Source: Diorhabda sublineata (Eukaryota; Arthropoda; Insecta; Coleoptera; Chrysomelidae). Taken from it: a DNA stretch of 64,000 bases. The translations under genes were made by a program, and so were the position numbers. Positions 23,953 to 36,800 of this stretch are shown here, in pieces. The stretch covers positions 34,920,294 to 34,984,293 of the forward strand of contig NC_079474.1 of NCBI RefSeq assembly GCF_026230105.1. The letters are read 5' to 3'. The notes below the pieces were generated by a model, which saw nothing but the letters and a program-made list of their open reading frames with translations, did not search any database and was not told where the DNA came from. Position 1 is the first letter of the stretch, and every line of letters begins with the position of its first letter.

Positions 23953-26900
23953 TCAATCCACTTTCCTCGCTTGCTCGGTCACTCGATTCAACGCTTTATC
24001 CCTAAATCTTCTCCTAGCCAATTCGGACATGGCTACGGGACCGAGATGGGCTATCTGAGGAGACGTAGCTATCGCTCGAAACGTGGCTGCGACCGCCTCC
24101 TTAAAAATAATCGATTTAACCGGAAAATTGGAGAAAAATATCACCACATACCTTGAGGTGAGGTTCTTGAACGGCCACTTCCGAATTACGCGGTTGTAAT
24201 TTGTGATGTTGTTGATATAAAGCCGATGAACGTTTCACCCAAGGATGTTTCACGAGCTGTGCGGCTGTAGGACGTTTTTCCGGTAAAATATGTAGCATTT
24301 CCGTTACTAATAACTTCGCCTCGTTACTTATTTCCGATAATTTACCATTCTATACACAAAATTAATAACCACGCACTAATTATTCACTTTCGAGTTAATA
24401 TAATTGAATAACTTACCTGTAAATCGATTATTCCAGATCCGATCCTTTTCAATATCTTCTGAGGACTGTCTTTATTGGTCGTACTGAAAGGACATCTACC
24501 CGATAACATTATATACAAAATTACTCCTAAAGACCATATGTCGCAAGCGGCGTCGTATCCTTGTCTTTTTAATACTTCCGGAGCTACGTAATTCGCTGTG
24601 TAACAAGGAGTCACTAGAAGTCCGTTTTCTGCTCTTAACTACGAAAAAATATCGTTTTTAACACGAATTTTATCATCGATAGAGTAAAAACCGACCTGTT
24701 TGGCAAAACCCATATCACAGATTGTAACACTTTCCAAACATTTATCTTCAGTTGCAAACAAAATATTAGCGGGTTTTAAATCTCGATGAACTACACCATT
24801 TTCGTGTAAATATGCTACTGCCGAAGCTAAAGATTTTAAAACTGTAGCGGCTTCGTATTCAGTAAGAATCCTCTAAAAATTTGTACTTTGTTTATATTAT
24901 GATGATAAACTGAACTATAATTTAATGTTTAATCACCAAAACGTCTTTAATTTACGAAATCACCTCGTAATTAACTATATTTTTGTTATTACTTAGGATT
25001 AAAATGCATTCGAACAGTCAGAAATTCGTATCTAACCTAAGAAATAAATTGACAATTAAATAACCTTGAAAATTTTCTTTGTGGCTATATTCACTCCATA
25101 AGCGTAGTTATAAAATTTTATTAGACATAATAAAAATATTTAAATTTGCAAAATTAATTTAATCCAATAGATTCCTATTGTTATGTGTTATGTATTGAAA
25201 AAAATATAAAGATTCGTATCTAAATCATATTTGTACCTATATTTTGATAAAAACTGAAAGTAGTCGAAACGAAACAAACATATATAAAAGATCTAAGAAA
25301 TATATTTCAAGTTTGTTTTTATTTCGATAATTGTAGTAGATTATTTTTTTTTATCATTTTTGACATTCATTCGGTATATTTCGTTAAAAATGTCTAAACA
25401 TTAAATGAATTAAAAGTGGCGTTTAGTTTTATTATTCAAAATAAAACAGGAAACCCAAATTTGGTTATCAAACGAACTTGAACGACATTACACGAATTCA
25501 ACGTAAAATGCAATTGCCGACACTAAACAAAAACCAAAATAACTAAATTATAAATGAAATTATTGTATTATCTGGGAAGATTAAATTCCAAACATTGGCA
25601 GCCGTGTTATATAGATAAGCAGTGTTGTAAGATTTATAGTTTCTAAAGTGAAGTAATCATTTCTGAATTAATAATTTTTCTCATTTGTTTATTATTATTA
25701 ATTCAATTATAAATAATTATTATTCTAATAAAAATAATTAATTATTATTTCACATAAAATTATATTATTTATTAGTAAACATGAATAAATTCAATTTATA
25801 ATTCCTTTTTGTAACAGGAAAAATATTACAACGTGGCAACGACGTAAAACATCAGTCATACTTGTACTCCGAATCTTATTAACATTAATTTTTTTCGGTT
25901 AATTTTTTCGTTATTTTCTGTGTGTTTGATTGTGAAATAAAAAAAAGTGAGTGACTATTTTTCGGAGTGAATCCTCAACAATTTAATATTATATAACTCG
26001 ATTTACATCGTTTTAAATATATCGATACTAGAGAAATGCATTTACGTTATCTCGTGATGATACGAATATGCCACCATTTTGAAAAACTTAATAACGGATT
26101 CAGTGAAAATGGAACTTCAAAAACAGCGTCGCGTTATTGGTATCGAAAATTTGTTATCACGACAGTTTGAATTATGAGGAAAATTATTTTAAAATAATTG
26201 TGGTCGAATTAAATAAAAACAATTAGGTTACGGTTAGATTCAAGATGGCAGCCTACAAGTAAAAGTTATTTTAAGAAAATATTCATAATATACTGCTATA
26301 TTTGAGAAATAAGTGCATCAAATGTAAAAAATCGTCGATTTAGTGACCTTGGTGTTCGTTTCCAGAGACGTAGTCAAAAAATTTTAAAATTAAAATCTCG
26401 GTAAGTAATTTTATTATACTATTTTCAGAATTTATATGGAAACATGTTGATTTTCCAAGTATTTACATATTTTAATATGTATTAAACGCAATAACACATG
26501 TTTTACATTGTTGCCACTTTATATTTTTTTTCCAATTATTTGCATAAAAAAATTTCGTAGCAAATAAACCAATATGAAAGATGGAACTCGTAACTACAGA
26601 GTGTTCAATAAAGAAAAAAATAATATTTCAAGCATTTTCACGTTTCAATATATACAAAAAATGATCAATGATACTACTCATCGATATATTCGAAATAATA
26701 GAATGTTTAATATACATTAACAGATGTTTTACATTGTTGCCACGTTGCAAATTTTTTTCAGTTATTCCCATAAAAAAATATCGTAACAATTTAACCATTA
26801 TGAGAAATAGATGCGTAACTACAGGGTGTCCCAGTAATTCTTTTATGTTATTTTTATTCAAAATTTATATGGAAATACGTTGATAAAAGATATGAATGTG

Positions 26901-29900
26901 TATTTACAGGCTGACCAATTAGACACTGTAAAAATTAAAAAATAATGATTTATACGTACCCTTGTTACAATATAGTCTAATAAATCGCCCCCTTTGAGCA
27001 ACTGTAGTACCAAATACACTTTATTGGCATCTTCATAAACAGTTTTCAAAGAAACAATACCGGGGTGTTTACCGTATCGCGCTAATATTTCCACCTCTTC
27101 TCTACAGTCGAATACCGATTTGTTAATGATCTGAAATCGAAATTTTTTCGACAAAAAACATTTTTTTTTTCCAATTATACGTAATATATTTTCACCTTTA
27201 TGGCGTATTGTTGTCCTGTCGTTTTATGTCTACCCAATTTACAAACGCTATAACTACCTACACCGATACGGTCTAAAAGGACGTAATCGTCGAAAAAATT
27301 ACGATCGTTCATTCTTACTGAATACATTGGGGTTTCCATTTTTTTCGGCATATTACCGTTTTCCAACAAACATGGAGCTATGAAACTAAATCTAAAATAA
27401 ACAAAAAACAAATCTAATACGTATATTAACGAGTCGATCAAAACCACCAGGACCATAAATAAATTTGATTTTTATTGAAAAAAAATCGTGTTATTATCAA
27501 AATTTATACTGAATACGTCCCTGCTATAATCTCATGTTGCCCAGCCACCTACTGAAGAGATAAATCCAGTATTAAACAGCCACAGTCACAAAATATAAAT
27601 ATTTTCAACGTTGTCAATTTTAAGGACTATCAAGTCGGTCCTAAAATTCTGTTTCCGCCTTTTAGGTAAAGTCATTTTGTTCGTTTGCTCCATTCTCATT
27701 TTAATCTTTTTTAGATTGGAATAGAAAATATTTTTCAAGATACGTATGTAAATGATAATTATGCATATTTTTTATTGTAAAATTTGTTAAAAAACTACAA
27801 TTTGTATATATTTATTGTATTCTTCAACAGATGTTTAAATGTTTATTAAAATTAGTGCCAAATAATTCGTTTCATGGTGCCAAACTTTCACTACAGTTAA
27901 AAATAAACAATACGGATCACAAAACAAATAACATAATACGGAAAACCGCCTTCATTAGAATCAATTTGACAACATTGCGTTGTATAACAAATTATGACCG
28001 AAGCCGTTTGATTTTGGGTCGTTTCCGCGAGCGAATACAACCGATATTATGAACATTTTTTGACGTTAATTCTTTGTTAGAAAATACAAGGCAATAACGA
28101 TATTTTAAATTAATATAAATAACTGAAATCAAATAACAACAATGATATATTTAAGTAAATATAAAAGGAATTCTATGGTTATACACGTTAGAGATGAGGG
28201 AGTTATTTGAAGAAGGAAGAATTGTTGCAACACAAAGCGTATAGAGGTGACTGCGTCTATAACTGTTATCTAATGAGTTTATTCAATTAATAGTTGCTGT
28301 TCAGGAGATAATAAGAAAAACTAGAAAAATGAGTAAATCAATCCTAAAAATGCCTATTGGTAAATAGTGAAGAATGAGGGTGTTGAAAATGACACTATAA
28401 TTAATACAATTATTTTTTTTTTCAATTTTTGTGACCATACAATAGAAGTGGCTACTCAACCACCATATTTATTAATAAATACCATTGAAATGAGGTCAGA
28501 CGATAAAAAATGATTTTTATTCGATTTTTGGAAGTGACTATACAATAGAAGTGGCTACTCAACCATCGTATTTTTTAATGAATATCAATTGAAATGACGT
28601 GAGGAGATAATAAATGATTTTCCTTGAATTTTTGGAAGTGACTATACAATAGAAGTGGCTATTCAACCATCGTATTTATTAATTAATAGTAGTCGAACTT
28701 CTGTATGGATCAAAGGCTCGAAAAAAGTTGATATCAACGTAAAAAAAATATTATAAAGGATGTCATAATTTTTTTCTTTTCGATTAAATAAAAAAGTTTT
28801 ATCGTTGTTAAATGGTAATATATTTCAATTTTTCCAAATTTAAATTGTTTTTTTTTTCTGCAGAAGTAGATGCAAAAATATACAGGGTATATACTAATTT
28901 TTGACATATTTTCAATAAAAATAAAATTCATATAAAGCTGATCGTTGTTATTAAAATGATTTGTATAACCTCAATTTTAGAAAAGTTTTTGGCCAAATTT
29001 TCACAAATTGAAAAGATATATATAAAAAAATATTAATAAACGGTTTTTATTGAATTGGTACTTACCCTCTAAATAATTCGTGAGCGTTGGCACTGGCGGG
29101 CACTCCGGGCGAATCCCTCGGCGTTCTACTGGTAAATTCCGAATCGAAATAAGCATCTTCCGGACCACAAACGGCCGGTTGAAACGGCGGTCTTATATTT
29201 TTCGTTAACAAAGCATCGAAATCGATAGTAGCGAAAAATTCGTGGTTTTTCAAATCTTCTATACCGCCGGGACCGGAACATAACCTAATATTTTCATCAG
29301 AATAAACTAAATCGATACAAAATAAACACACAATGGATCCCCTACCTGTTGAGCGGATTCCTTTTAAACAAAACTCTCAAAAGACTTTGGGCTTCCGGAC
29401 TAAGATTAGCCGGCATACCCAATTTAGCTTTCAGTATCTGACTCATGGTTTCCCGACGATTGGTACCTTGAAACGGTAAAGTACCAGTCAACATCTCGTA
29501 CATTAGTACCCCGAACGACCACCAATCCGCCGCGAAAGTATGACCTTTTCGATTTATTACCTCCGGCGCCATATACTCCACCTATAATTACGACACACCC
29601 CGTATATATAATATAGAAAAAGAGGTGAATATACCAGCTCACCGTCCCGCAAAAACTGTAGGCTTTTCCTTCTTCCAAAGGGGATTTAGAAAGACCGAAA
29701 TCTGTCAGAGCTATGTGTCCGTCTGAATCTAATAGAACATTTTCAGGTTTCAGATCCCTGTAAATGATCCCTAGTGAATGTAAGTGGTTTAGGGCTAGCG
29801 CCAATTCGGCTAGATAAAATTTTACGTCTTCTTCTGTGAACATAACCTTAAAAAAATATCGAAATTGTAAATGTATAAAGGATTTAGATACACTCGTATA

Positions 29901-32712
29901 CCTCTTTACTTAACCTAGAAAATAAATCTCCGCCTCTGAGAAAATCCAACACCAAATAGAGTTTTCCTTCGGTCTGAAAGGCGTAATGGAGTTTTACTAT
30001 GAAAGGATGTTCGACGTCCACCAAAATGTTTCTTTCCATTTTCGTACGGTGTCTATCTCGAACTCTCAACGTAGCCTTTTTCAGTACCTTCAAAGGTTTG
30101 TATTTCAATTAATATGAAATCAAACAATAACCAATTTACTCACTTTCATGGCGTATAAAGTGCCAGCATCCGTTCCGACCACTTTTCTGGCCAAAAATAC
30201 TTTCCCGAAGGAACCTTCTCCGAGGACTTTGAGCAGTTCGAACTGGGAGGGGTCCGCTTTATCGTGACCATCTCGCACCAACTAAATTTATTGAATTTTT
30301 AGTAAAATGTTTAATCAAAAGCAGCCGACGGTCGTAAAATCGCATTAAAATGTGTAAAATGTAGATATACGGAAACGCTGTCGAAAAATCGGCAACGCTG
30401 TCGAATAACATTCAAACGAACCATGTTCGTGCGTGTCTAAATTGTCGAAATAATCAATTTTGTATAATAATTCTGATTAAATTTGCATTATTAACAATTT
30501 TAGTTAATTATTTTTCGTATTGACGTAAATTTTTCAGTTCCGGCAACACTGTTTTTAGTTTATTTGTTTTAGTTCGATTTACCAGACGCGTTGTTGTCAG
30601 ATTGCACGTAGATAAATAATAGATTTAGTCAAATTATATAAATATTTCACTCTAAATAATGAATTACAAATACGCCATCAATTTATCGAGAAGATTTAAA
30701 ATTAAAAAATTTGGAATTGCTTAAATTAATCTGAAATAGGGTTTTTAATATAATAATTATATACAATATAGAAAAAAACTACAATTATAAAAAAAGAACC
30801 ATTTACTAATAGTTTCATTAATAAATGTTGTTTTACCTAACCTCAACATTAATAATAAACTCAATACTTACTTCCCCAAGCTCGATTTCATGTTCTCCTT
30901 CATTAGGTCCGGAATCTTCTGTGGAATTTTGTTCTTCAGCGTCTCCAGACTGAGACTAGAACAAAAAACAAAATTTTTATATAACAATGAAAATTTTAAG
31001 AAATCGTGTTTCAAAAGTTCAAATCAAAAGTCTTATGACAATTAATTAAATACATAAAATGTTCAATAATTTTATTGGAAATTCTAATTAAACAATATTG
31101 CAATTACGGGGGTTGTCGATAAAATAAGGTTCTGACGAGACTGACATGTACCTTAACTCCCCCTTCTCCCAGTGAAGTGAAGTGAAACCTTAACCTCAAT
31201 ACGGAGGATATTATAACAAGAAGTAAACGCCAAAACGAAAAAAAAATAAACTGAAACTGTGAAATAAACAGAAGACTTGAGATTTGCTACACATAACTTC
31301 AAAAAGGAAAGCATTTCTCTTCGTGTATGGAAAACTATGTTCTTTATTTGTTTTATTTTCCTAATATATTGTTTTTATTACAAAAATAAACATAAATTAT
31401 ATTGAATTGAAATTTTTTTGTATTTTTAATTTTGATATTGTTAAAATGTATTAAGAAATAACGGTTTAGGTGTAAAATGAGATGTGATATGATGAAAAAG
31501 TGAAACCTTAACCTCAATATGAAAGCTATCATAACAAAAAGCAAGAAATAAACACCAAAAACGAAAAAAATGAACTGAATCTGAGAAATATTCGAATTAG
31601 TGTTTTGAAATACATAACCTCAAAATGAAAAACTTTTCTCAGTGTATTGACCATTGTTAAAGCAATTGCTATTAGTAGTGGAATCATATTTTCAACGCTG
31701 ATGCAACATTTTGTATTTGAATTGATGTAAAAAAAATTTAAATAATAAACTGTGGGGAGTTATACCAGGTCACTACAATAAGTTTTTAAACTTTTCATTT
31801 CCTAAAGTTGAAAAAACAACAGAAAACAAGGAGAATTTACCTCAAATTTTTTTTTTAACAAAAACAATTGTTTAACATAACACGAAAATCAATATTTTTT
31901 TTTGTTTAATTCAAATCACATTTAGTGCATAAGATATTCTAATATCAAGATTAAGTTATCTAATTTTGCAAATCCATTTTGTGATAACACCATTTAAATA
32001 AACATTAGTCACTTTTTTCTTCAAATCTCACAAACTGTAAGGGATTTTATACAAAAAAAACTAACCCAATCACAAATACAAAACCTTCTAAAATCCACAT
32101 GCATGACTTGTTGAATTACAGTAAAAAAATGTACAGAATCAAATGATTTAAAACTCCTATTGTATACCTATTAAACCCCATTTTACTATTAACACTTCAT
32201 TAAATTTGTTACCTAATATTATACATTTCAACAAGCAGCTGTTGGGTTTGAACACATTATTGATCAATGCAAAAATTATTTTTATAACGTCCATATCAAA
32301 TTATTGGTTAGAATTTCAATATTTCCTATGTCAGTTAAATGAAGCAAACAAATTTTCTAAGCATTAATTAATATGTTTCTCAGATTAAAAGCGTAATTAT
32401 TTATTTGACATTTGTATTTATCATGCAGTAATAGCTGAAATGATAATTTTTGTATAACCACAAAAAGTTGCAAAAAAAAACGTAAACATTTTACGTACAG
32501 ATACTATTCTTAGGGACCTGGATACTCCGAAAGCTGTAAAATGAACAAACTCGTTAAATAATTATTGAAATTAACGCAGGATGTGCAATTAAATTAAAAT
32601 AAATGAAGTTATGTACAAGAGGGTTGCTTAGAAAAATGTTTCAACTAAATCTATTTACCTCTGTATCGGCGTGATGAATTTGCCATGGTTCTCCCGAATT
32701 TGCTAACGGCAT
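23953..32712 (-). CDS. S6kII: p90 ribosomal S6 kinase (RSK), complete
   Basis: Thirteen coding exons read on the minus strand, all with frame-consistent GT/AG borders: 32712-32659, 30955-30872, 30281-30144, 30087-29902, 29846-29643, 29581-29346, 29284-29066, 27391-27196, 27130-26960, 24872-24696, 24638-24417, 24349-24152, 24099-23953. They total about 743 aa, the usual RSK length. The N-terminal AGC-type kinase has GEGSFGKV, AMK, YRDLKPEN, DFG and activation loop SFCGTVEYMAPE. The linker carries the turn-motif region (RTPRDSP) and hydrophobic motif FRGFSF, the PDK1 docking phosphosite. The C-terminal CaMK-type kinase has GVGSYSV, VHRDLKPAN, CDMGFAK and LVTPCYTANYVAPE, whose Thr is the ERK site. 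The tail LARRRFRDKAL fits the ERK docking motif. RSK is activated by ERK and PDK1 and phosphorylates cytosolic and nuclear targets. The start MPLANSGEPW matches family N-termini. The second exon's 5' edge could be six bases shorter (in frame). Confidence 0.95.
26495..26880. repeat. Direct duplication in an RSK intron
   Basis: Two copies of a block starting GTTTTACATTGTTGCCAC (near 26504 and 26726) continue with a similar TTTCAGTTATT..CATAAAAAAAT..CGTA segment and end in a CTACAGRGTGT motif. They lie about 222 bp apart in the intron between exons 9 and 10. The copies are diverged, so the event is old. Confidence 0.6.
28435..28690. repeat. Three-copy tandem repeat (about 104 bp) in an RSK intron
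   Basis: ACAATAGAAGTGGCTACTCA recurs at 28439 and 28542, and with one change at 28646, each followed by ACCA(C/T)CRTATTT. It lies in the intron between RSK exons 7 and 8. Confidence 0.8.
31183..31660. repeat. Old two-copy direct duplication in an RSK intron
   Basis: GTGAAACCTTAACCTCAATA occurs near 31188 and 31500, and about 110-130 bases after it remain alignable (AAACGCCAAAACGAAAAAAA / AAACACCAAAAACGAAAAAA, and CATAAC(T/C)TCAAAA). The copies are separated by about 312 bp. Confidence 0.65.
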
Positions 32713-33841
32713 AGTAATTTCTTTTAAAAAAAACTATATTATTCTTTTCACATCACTATTTTCAGCAAAAATGGCTAGCAAAAACTTTAACTTTTGACCA
32801 AGCCAGATACTTGTTAAAAAAATACATATACATATATATATATATATATATACTAGTGATGGTTAATTATTTCAATAACGTTCTTATAGATGGAGCACAT
32901 TCAGTTACAAAATAACTAATTATTAAATAAAAAAATAAAAAATCATCGATTTATACGTTACTTCAACATTTACTATAAATAAAACAGCAACCAAATAATT
33001 AAGTCTTTCAATTAATGTTATTATATTGATTTAAAAATTCGACCTTTCAACATATGGAAATAGGTATTCCCACCTCTAAAATACAACACACATCAATTGA
33101 CACATTTGAATGGTTCTTACTCAACCGAGCAATAGTTTTATAAAATATTGTAATAAATGCTATGGAATTTATATTAATGGTTACAGTTAATTTAATTGTT
33201 AAAATATACTATTCAGAAACAGATTTTACCGAAAGACTATGTTATGCTAATATTCAACCAAACAATTCATTCGTATTTTTTGAATAATATCATTTTTGGA
33301 AAAATGAATTTGTAGTCACTCCCATTTTAATGTTTGAAATTACCTGATTTTATCTATAAACTTGAGAGAAAGATACTACATAGGATTTTTATAGAAACAG
33401 AAAGAGACAGCTATATGATCATAATATATTCGATAATCAACAACATTGCAGTCATGTCATTGAGTTAATATCAAACATTTTTTTATATTTCAAGTTTGAT
33501 ACGTTAATTTATGTCAATTTTAAATAACTAACTTTCCGCTTCATATAATATGTCATTTTTCATTTTATTTAACGAACTTGAACGATTAGCTCTATCCTTG
33601 TTTGAGATTTGAATCTGGTATAGACGCCTCCTTACTTGTTAGGGTGGCGAAACTGAGGTCCGGTATTTGTTACCAACACGTTATACGTAGTTGTCTTTGT
33701 CTGTTACATTCGTTTATACTCAAGTAATAACATATATTGTTAGAGTTTCCGGACGTAGCCTATTTTCGTGGAATAGTTTAGACAAGTTAGTTCGCGTTAA
33801 AGTTGGACTTTAATATTTGTTAAATAACCCGTTTCTGATAA
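32713..33841. promoter_or_regulatory. Bidirectional promoter interval between RSK and the MDM2-type gene
   Basis: The start codons of the two genes face away from each other across 1.13 kb. The right third (about 33560-33840), likely 5'UTR of the MDM2-type gene, is richer in CG dinucleotides than its surroundings. No canonical TATA or initiator could be assigned. Non-coding first exons may reduce the true promoter spacing. Confidence 0.45.
32832..32854. repeat. (AT)n microsatellite in RSK 5' flank
   Basis: A run of about 11 AT units lies 120 bases upstream of the RSK start codon on the minus strand, in the interval shared with the MDM2-type gene. Confidence 0.85.
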
Positions 33842-36800
33842 ATGTCCGAATTAAAATTGAAAATGTCTGCAGCAGTAGATACGAGTAATGGTGAGTAGTT
33901 AGTCGAATTAAACATTTTTTTATACTTAGTTTAGTTTTAATAAAGCATATTACTTGTGTTGAGGTTTTATACATCTGGATAATTCCTCGTGCTTTTTCTT
34001 ATTTTAAAGAAAACGTTTCTTTATTTGATTATTGTTAATTAGTTATTAATCACGTTAATAGGAAATTTGTTGTATTATTTTGATAGTTTCCTGGAAAAAA
34101 CGCAAACACCCAGGTGATCCATCTAGGGAATTGAAAATAGAAATGAAAAGACCGAGATATTATTATTACAGGCTTGCTAGTGAAAGCTCAAGAGGCTCGG
34201 AGGAAGACACTGAAAGCGTCTATAGTGTTCAGGATCACGAAACTGGTAGGCTCCTGAATATTTCAAGGATAAAAGGCTTCCAACTTAATTAATTGTTTTT
34301 AGACGTGGCAAAGGATACAACAGATACCGATTCAAAGTCTGATGATAATGAAGACATTGAATTGATAGAATATGAGGTTGCCAGTCTATCTGAAGGCAGT
34401 GTGTCTTCAGGATCCACTGCTAGTGAAACAGATGTAAGTTATTCATTGTATTTAGGGTGTTGGTGGGTTATATACGTTTATTTTTGCCTTATTTCTAAAT
34501 TATTACAGGATCAGGTGATTTTCGCGGCTGCTATTGAAGCTATTTGCGATTCTTCTATTGAAACCTGGATAACAGATGGAGAAGAATCTGATAGTAGCTC
34601 GTTTGAGAATACGAGCATAAATACATTGGGATTCGTGACTTGCGTTCAATGCAAATCTATTAATGACAATCCTCTTTATAGATATTGTGAAAAATGTTTT
34701 CAGGTATTTATTTGTTTTTTATATGGATTTTTTTAAAATGTTTTGGTGATAAAATTGCATTGCTCTTTCTAAATTTCATTCGATTATATTTAAAATTGAT
34801 TTATATGGTATTGTTTTAAACTAAAATTGAGGTATTGACTTTTATTTCTAAGTAATTAGACATTATTTGAATAAATCCATACTAAATCATATATTGTGAT
34901 TGTTTTTAGAACCATCTGGTGTCTTCTACATTTTTTTAATTGATATTACATTGTTTTTTATTCATTTATCAATTTATTCTATCTACTGTTTCCTGGTGGT
35001 CTCAATTTGAGATTTGAGCTTAATATTTTGTATTAGGACATTATTACATACAATTTGAAAGTTTTCATTTGATTTATTTTGATTTTCTAATTGTTTTTCG
35101 TTGGAAAACAATCCCTGTAACCATTTATTACATTTCTTGTATATTCCTCCATATATTTAGCTTCTTTATCAATTTCTTTTCTCTCTAGCTTCTTTATGGT
35201 CTTAATTCAAGGTTCCAGTTCAATATTTTGTTAACGATTCTGTATTGATACATCGTTTCATACTATTTGATGGTTTCAGTGACTTTTATCATTGATTTTT
35301 GTCTAATCGACTGTATCTTCAGTTTCTTCATGAATTTCTTCTCTCTATAGCTTTTTGGTGGTTTCAATTCAATGTTTCATTTGAATATTTTGGATTGGGA
35401 CATTGTTTCATACTATGTTATAGTTTTGATGTGACTTATTTTGATTTTCTTAACATTTTCTAGCTTTTCTTCTTTAGAAAACAATCTCTGTAACTAATAT
35501 TGTTTTTTTATTTCATCTACTCTTTGTTTATCTTCTTCATCAATTATTTCTTTCTTTAGCTTCTCTTGTGGCATTCAATTCAATATTTTGTTGAAGTATG
35601 TGTGTTGGAACGTTTTTTATTATTCGTTGGTTTTATCTTGATATTCTTTCAGATTTTGAATATTTTATTCCTTAAAGAACCACTTTTGTAACTCTTATTA
35701 TTAGGAAATTAATTTGTCCTAAAATTGGTTAAGTTGGGAAGCTAATTAGGCCCTAAAAGATCAAATTTGATAGTTTTTTCAAACGAATTGTGTCCAAAAT
35801 TGGTTTATCTAAATTCAATTTGATATAAAATTGGCTGCTATGGTTAAATTGGTCCAAAATAGATTTACATAAGTAGATTTTGTCCAAAACTGTCCTTATT
35901 GTCTATAAAAATAGAGTTTCTCAGTTTAATTTTGTGAAATACCATTTTTCAAGTTCAATTTGATGAAAAATTTGCTTTTCTGAAATTAATTTGTCCCAAA
36001 ATTAGATTTGATAGTCCTGATTAGCTCAGAAATTGACTTTTGCAAGATAAGTTTGGTGAAGAGTAGTTTTAGATCCCTGAGAATATTGTTTTTAGTCTAA
36101 TTTGGTGATTTTTCCAAACAAATATCCAAAAATGGTTTATTCAAATTCAATTCGATATAAATCGAAAATATGTATATTTTTTCAAAATTGTTTCTTTTGT
36201 CTGTAAAATTGCATTTATTAACTCAATTAGGTGGAAAAAGTTTTTCGAAACTCAATTTGACAAAAAAATTTGCTTTTCTGAAATTAATTTGTGCCAAAAA
36301 TATATTTTTCAAGTTCCTTAAGCTCCAAAATTGGTTTTTCTAAATCTATTTAGTGAAAAATTGACTTTGCGGTGTTTAATTGGACCAAAACTCCGTATTG
36401 ATTTGTGAAGGTTTTTTTTGTAAATAGGGGGCTACAATAAATATATTAAAGTTGAATATTTTTTTAAATTTATTTTGTTTTTATTGTATTTTTATAATTT
36501 TTTGTGCTGTCTAATGTATATTTTTGTTAATAACAAAATATTTTACGCTCATAATCATTCCTATAGCGAGAGCATGTGATTCTATAGCTTTTTTTCAGCT
36601 TCTAATTTGGAATCATAACAAAAATATTTTATTTTATCCTTTTCAAAATTATATAATCCATTTATCAAGGTTTCAAATATCCATTCTTTCAGTTTGACTG
36701 ATAATTGGTTATATGAATTAAATGTAATGTTTTATTTGGGAAGGGGGGCTATTTTGAAGAAATAGGGGCTTGTTTGAGGAACAAAAAGAAGTACACCTAG

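Noticed and set aside
23848..24156. Plus-strand 102-codon ORF
   Set aside because: Antisense shadow of the last RSK exons, which are certain from the kinase sequence.
34080..34292. Treating the 70-codon MIVSWKKRK ORF as a stand-alone gene
   Set aside because: Its frame, acceptor and donor fit it as exon 2 of the MDM2-type gene; the upstream Met codons lie in the intron.
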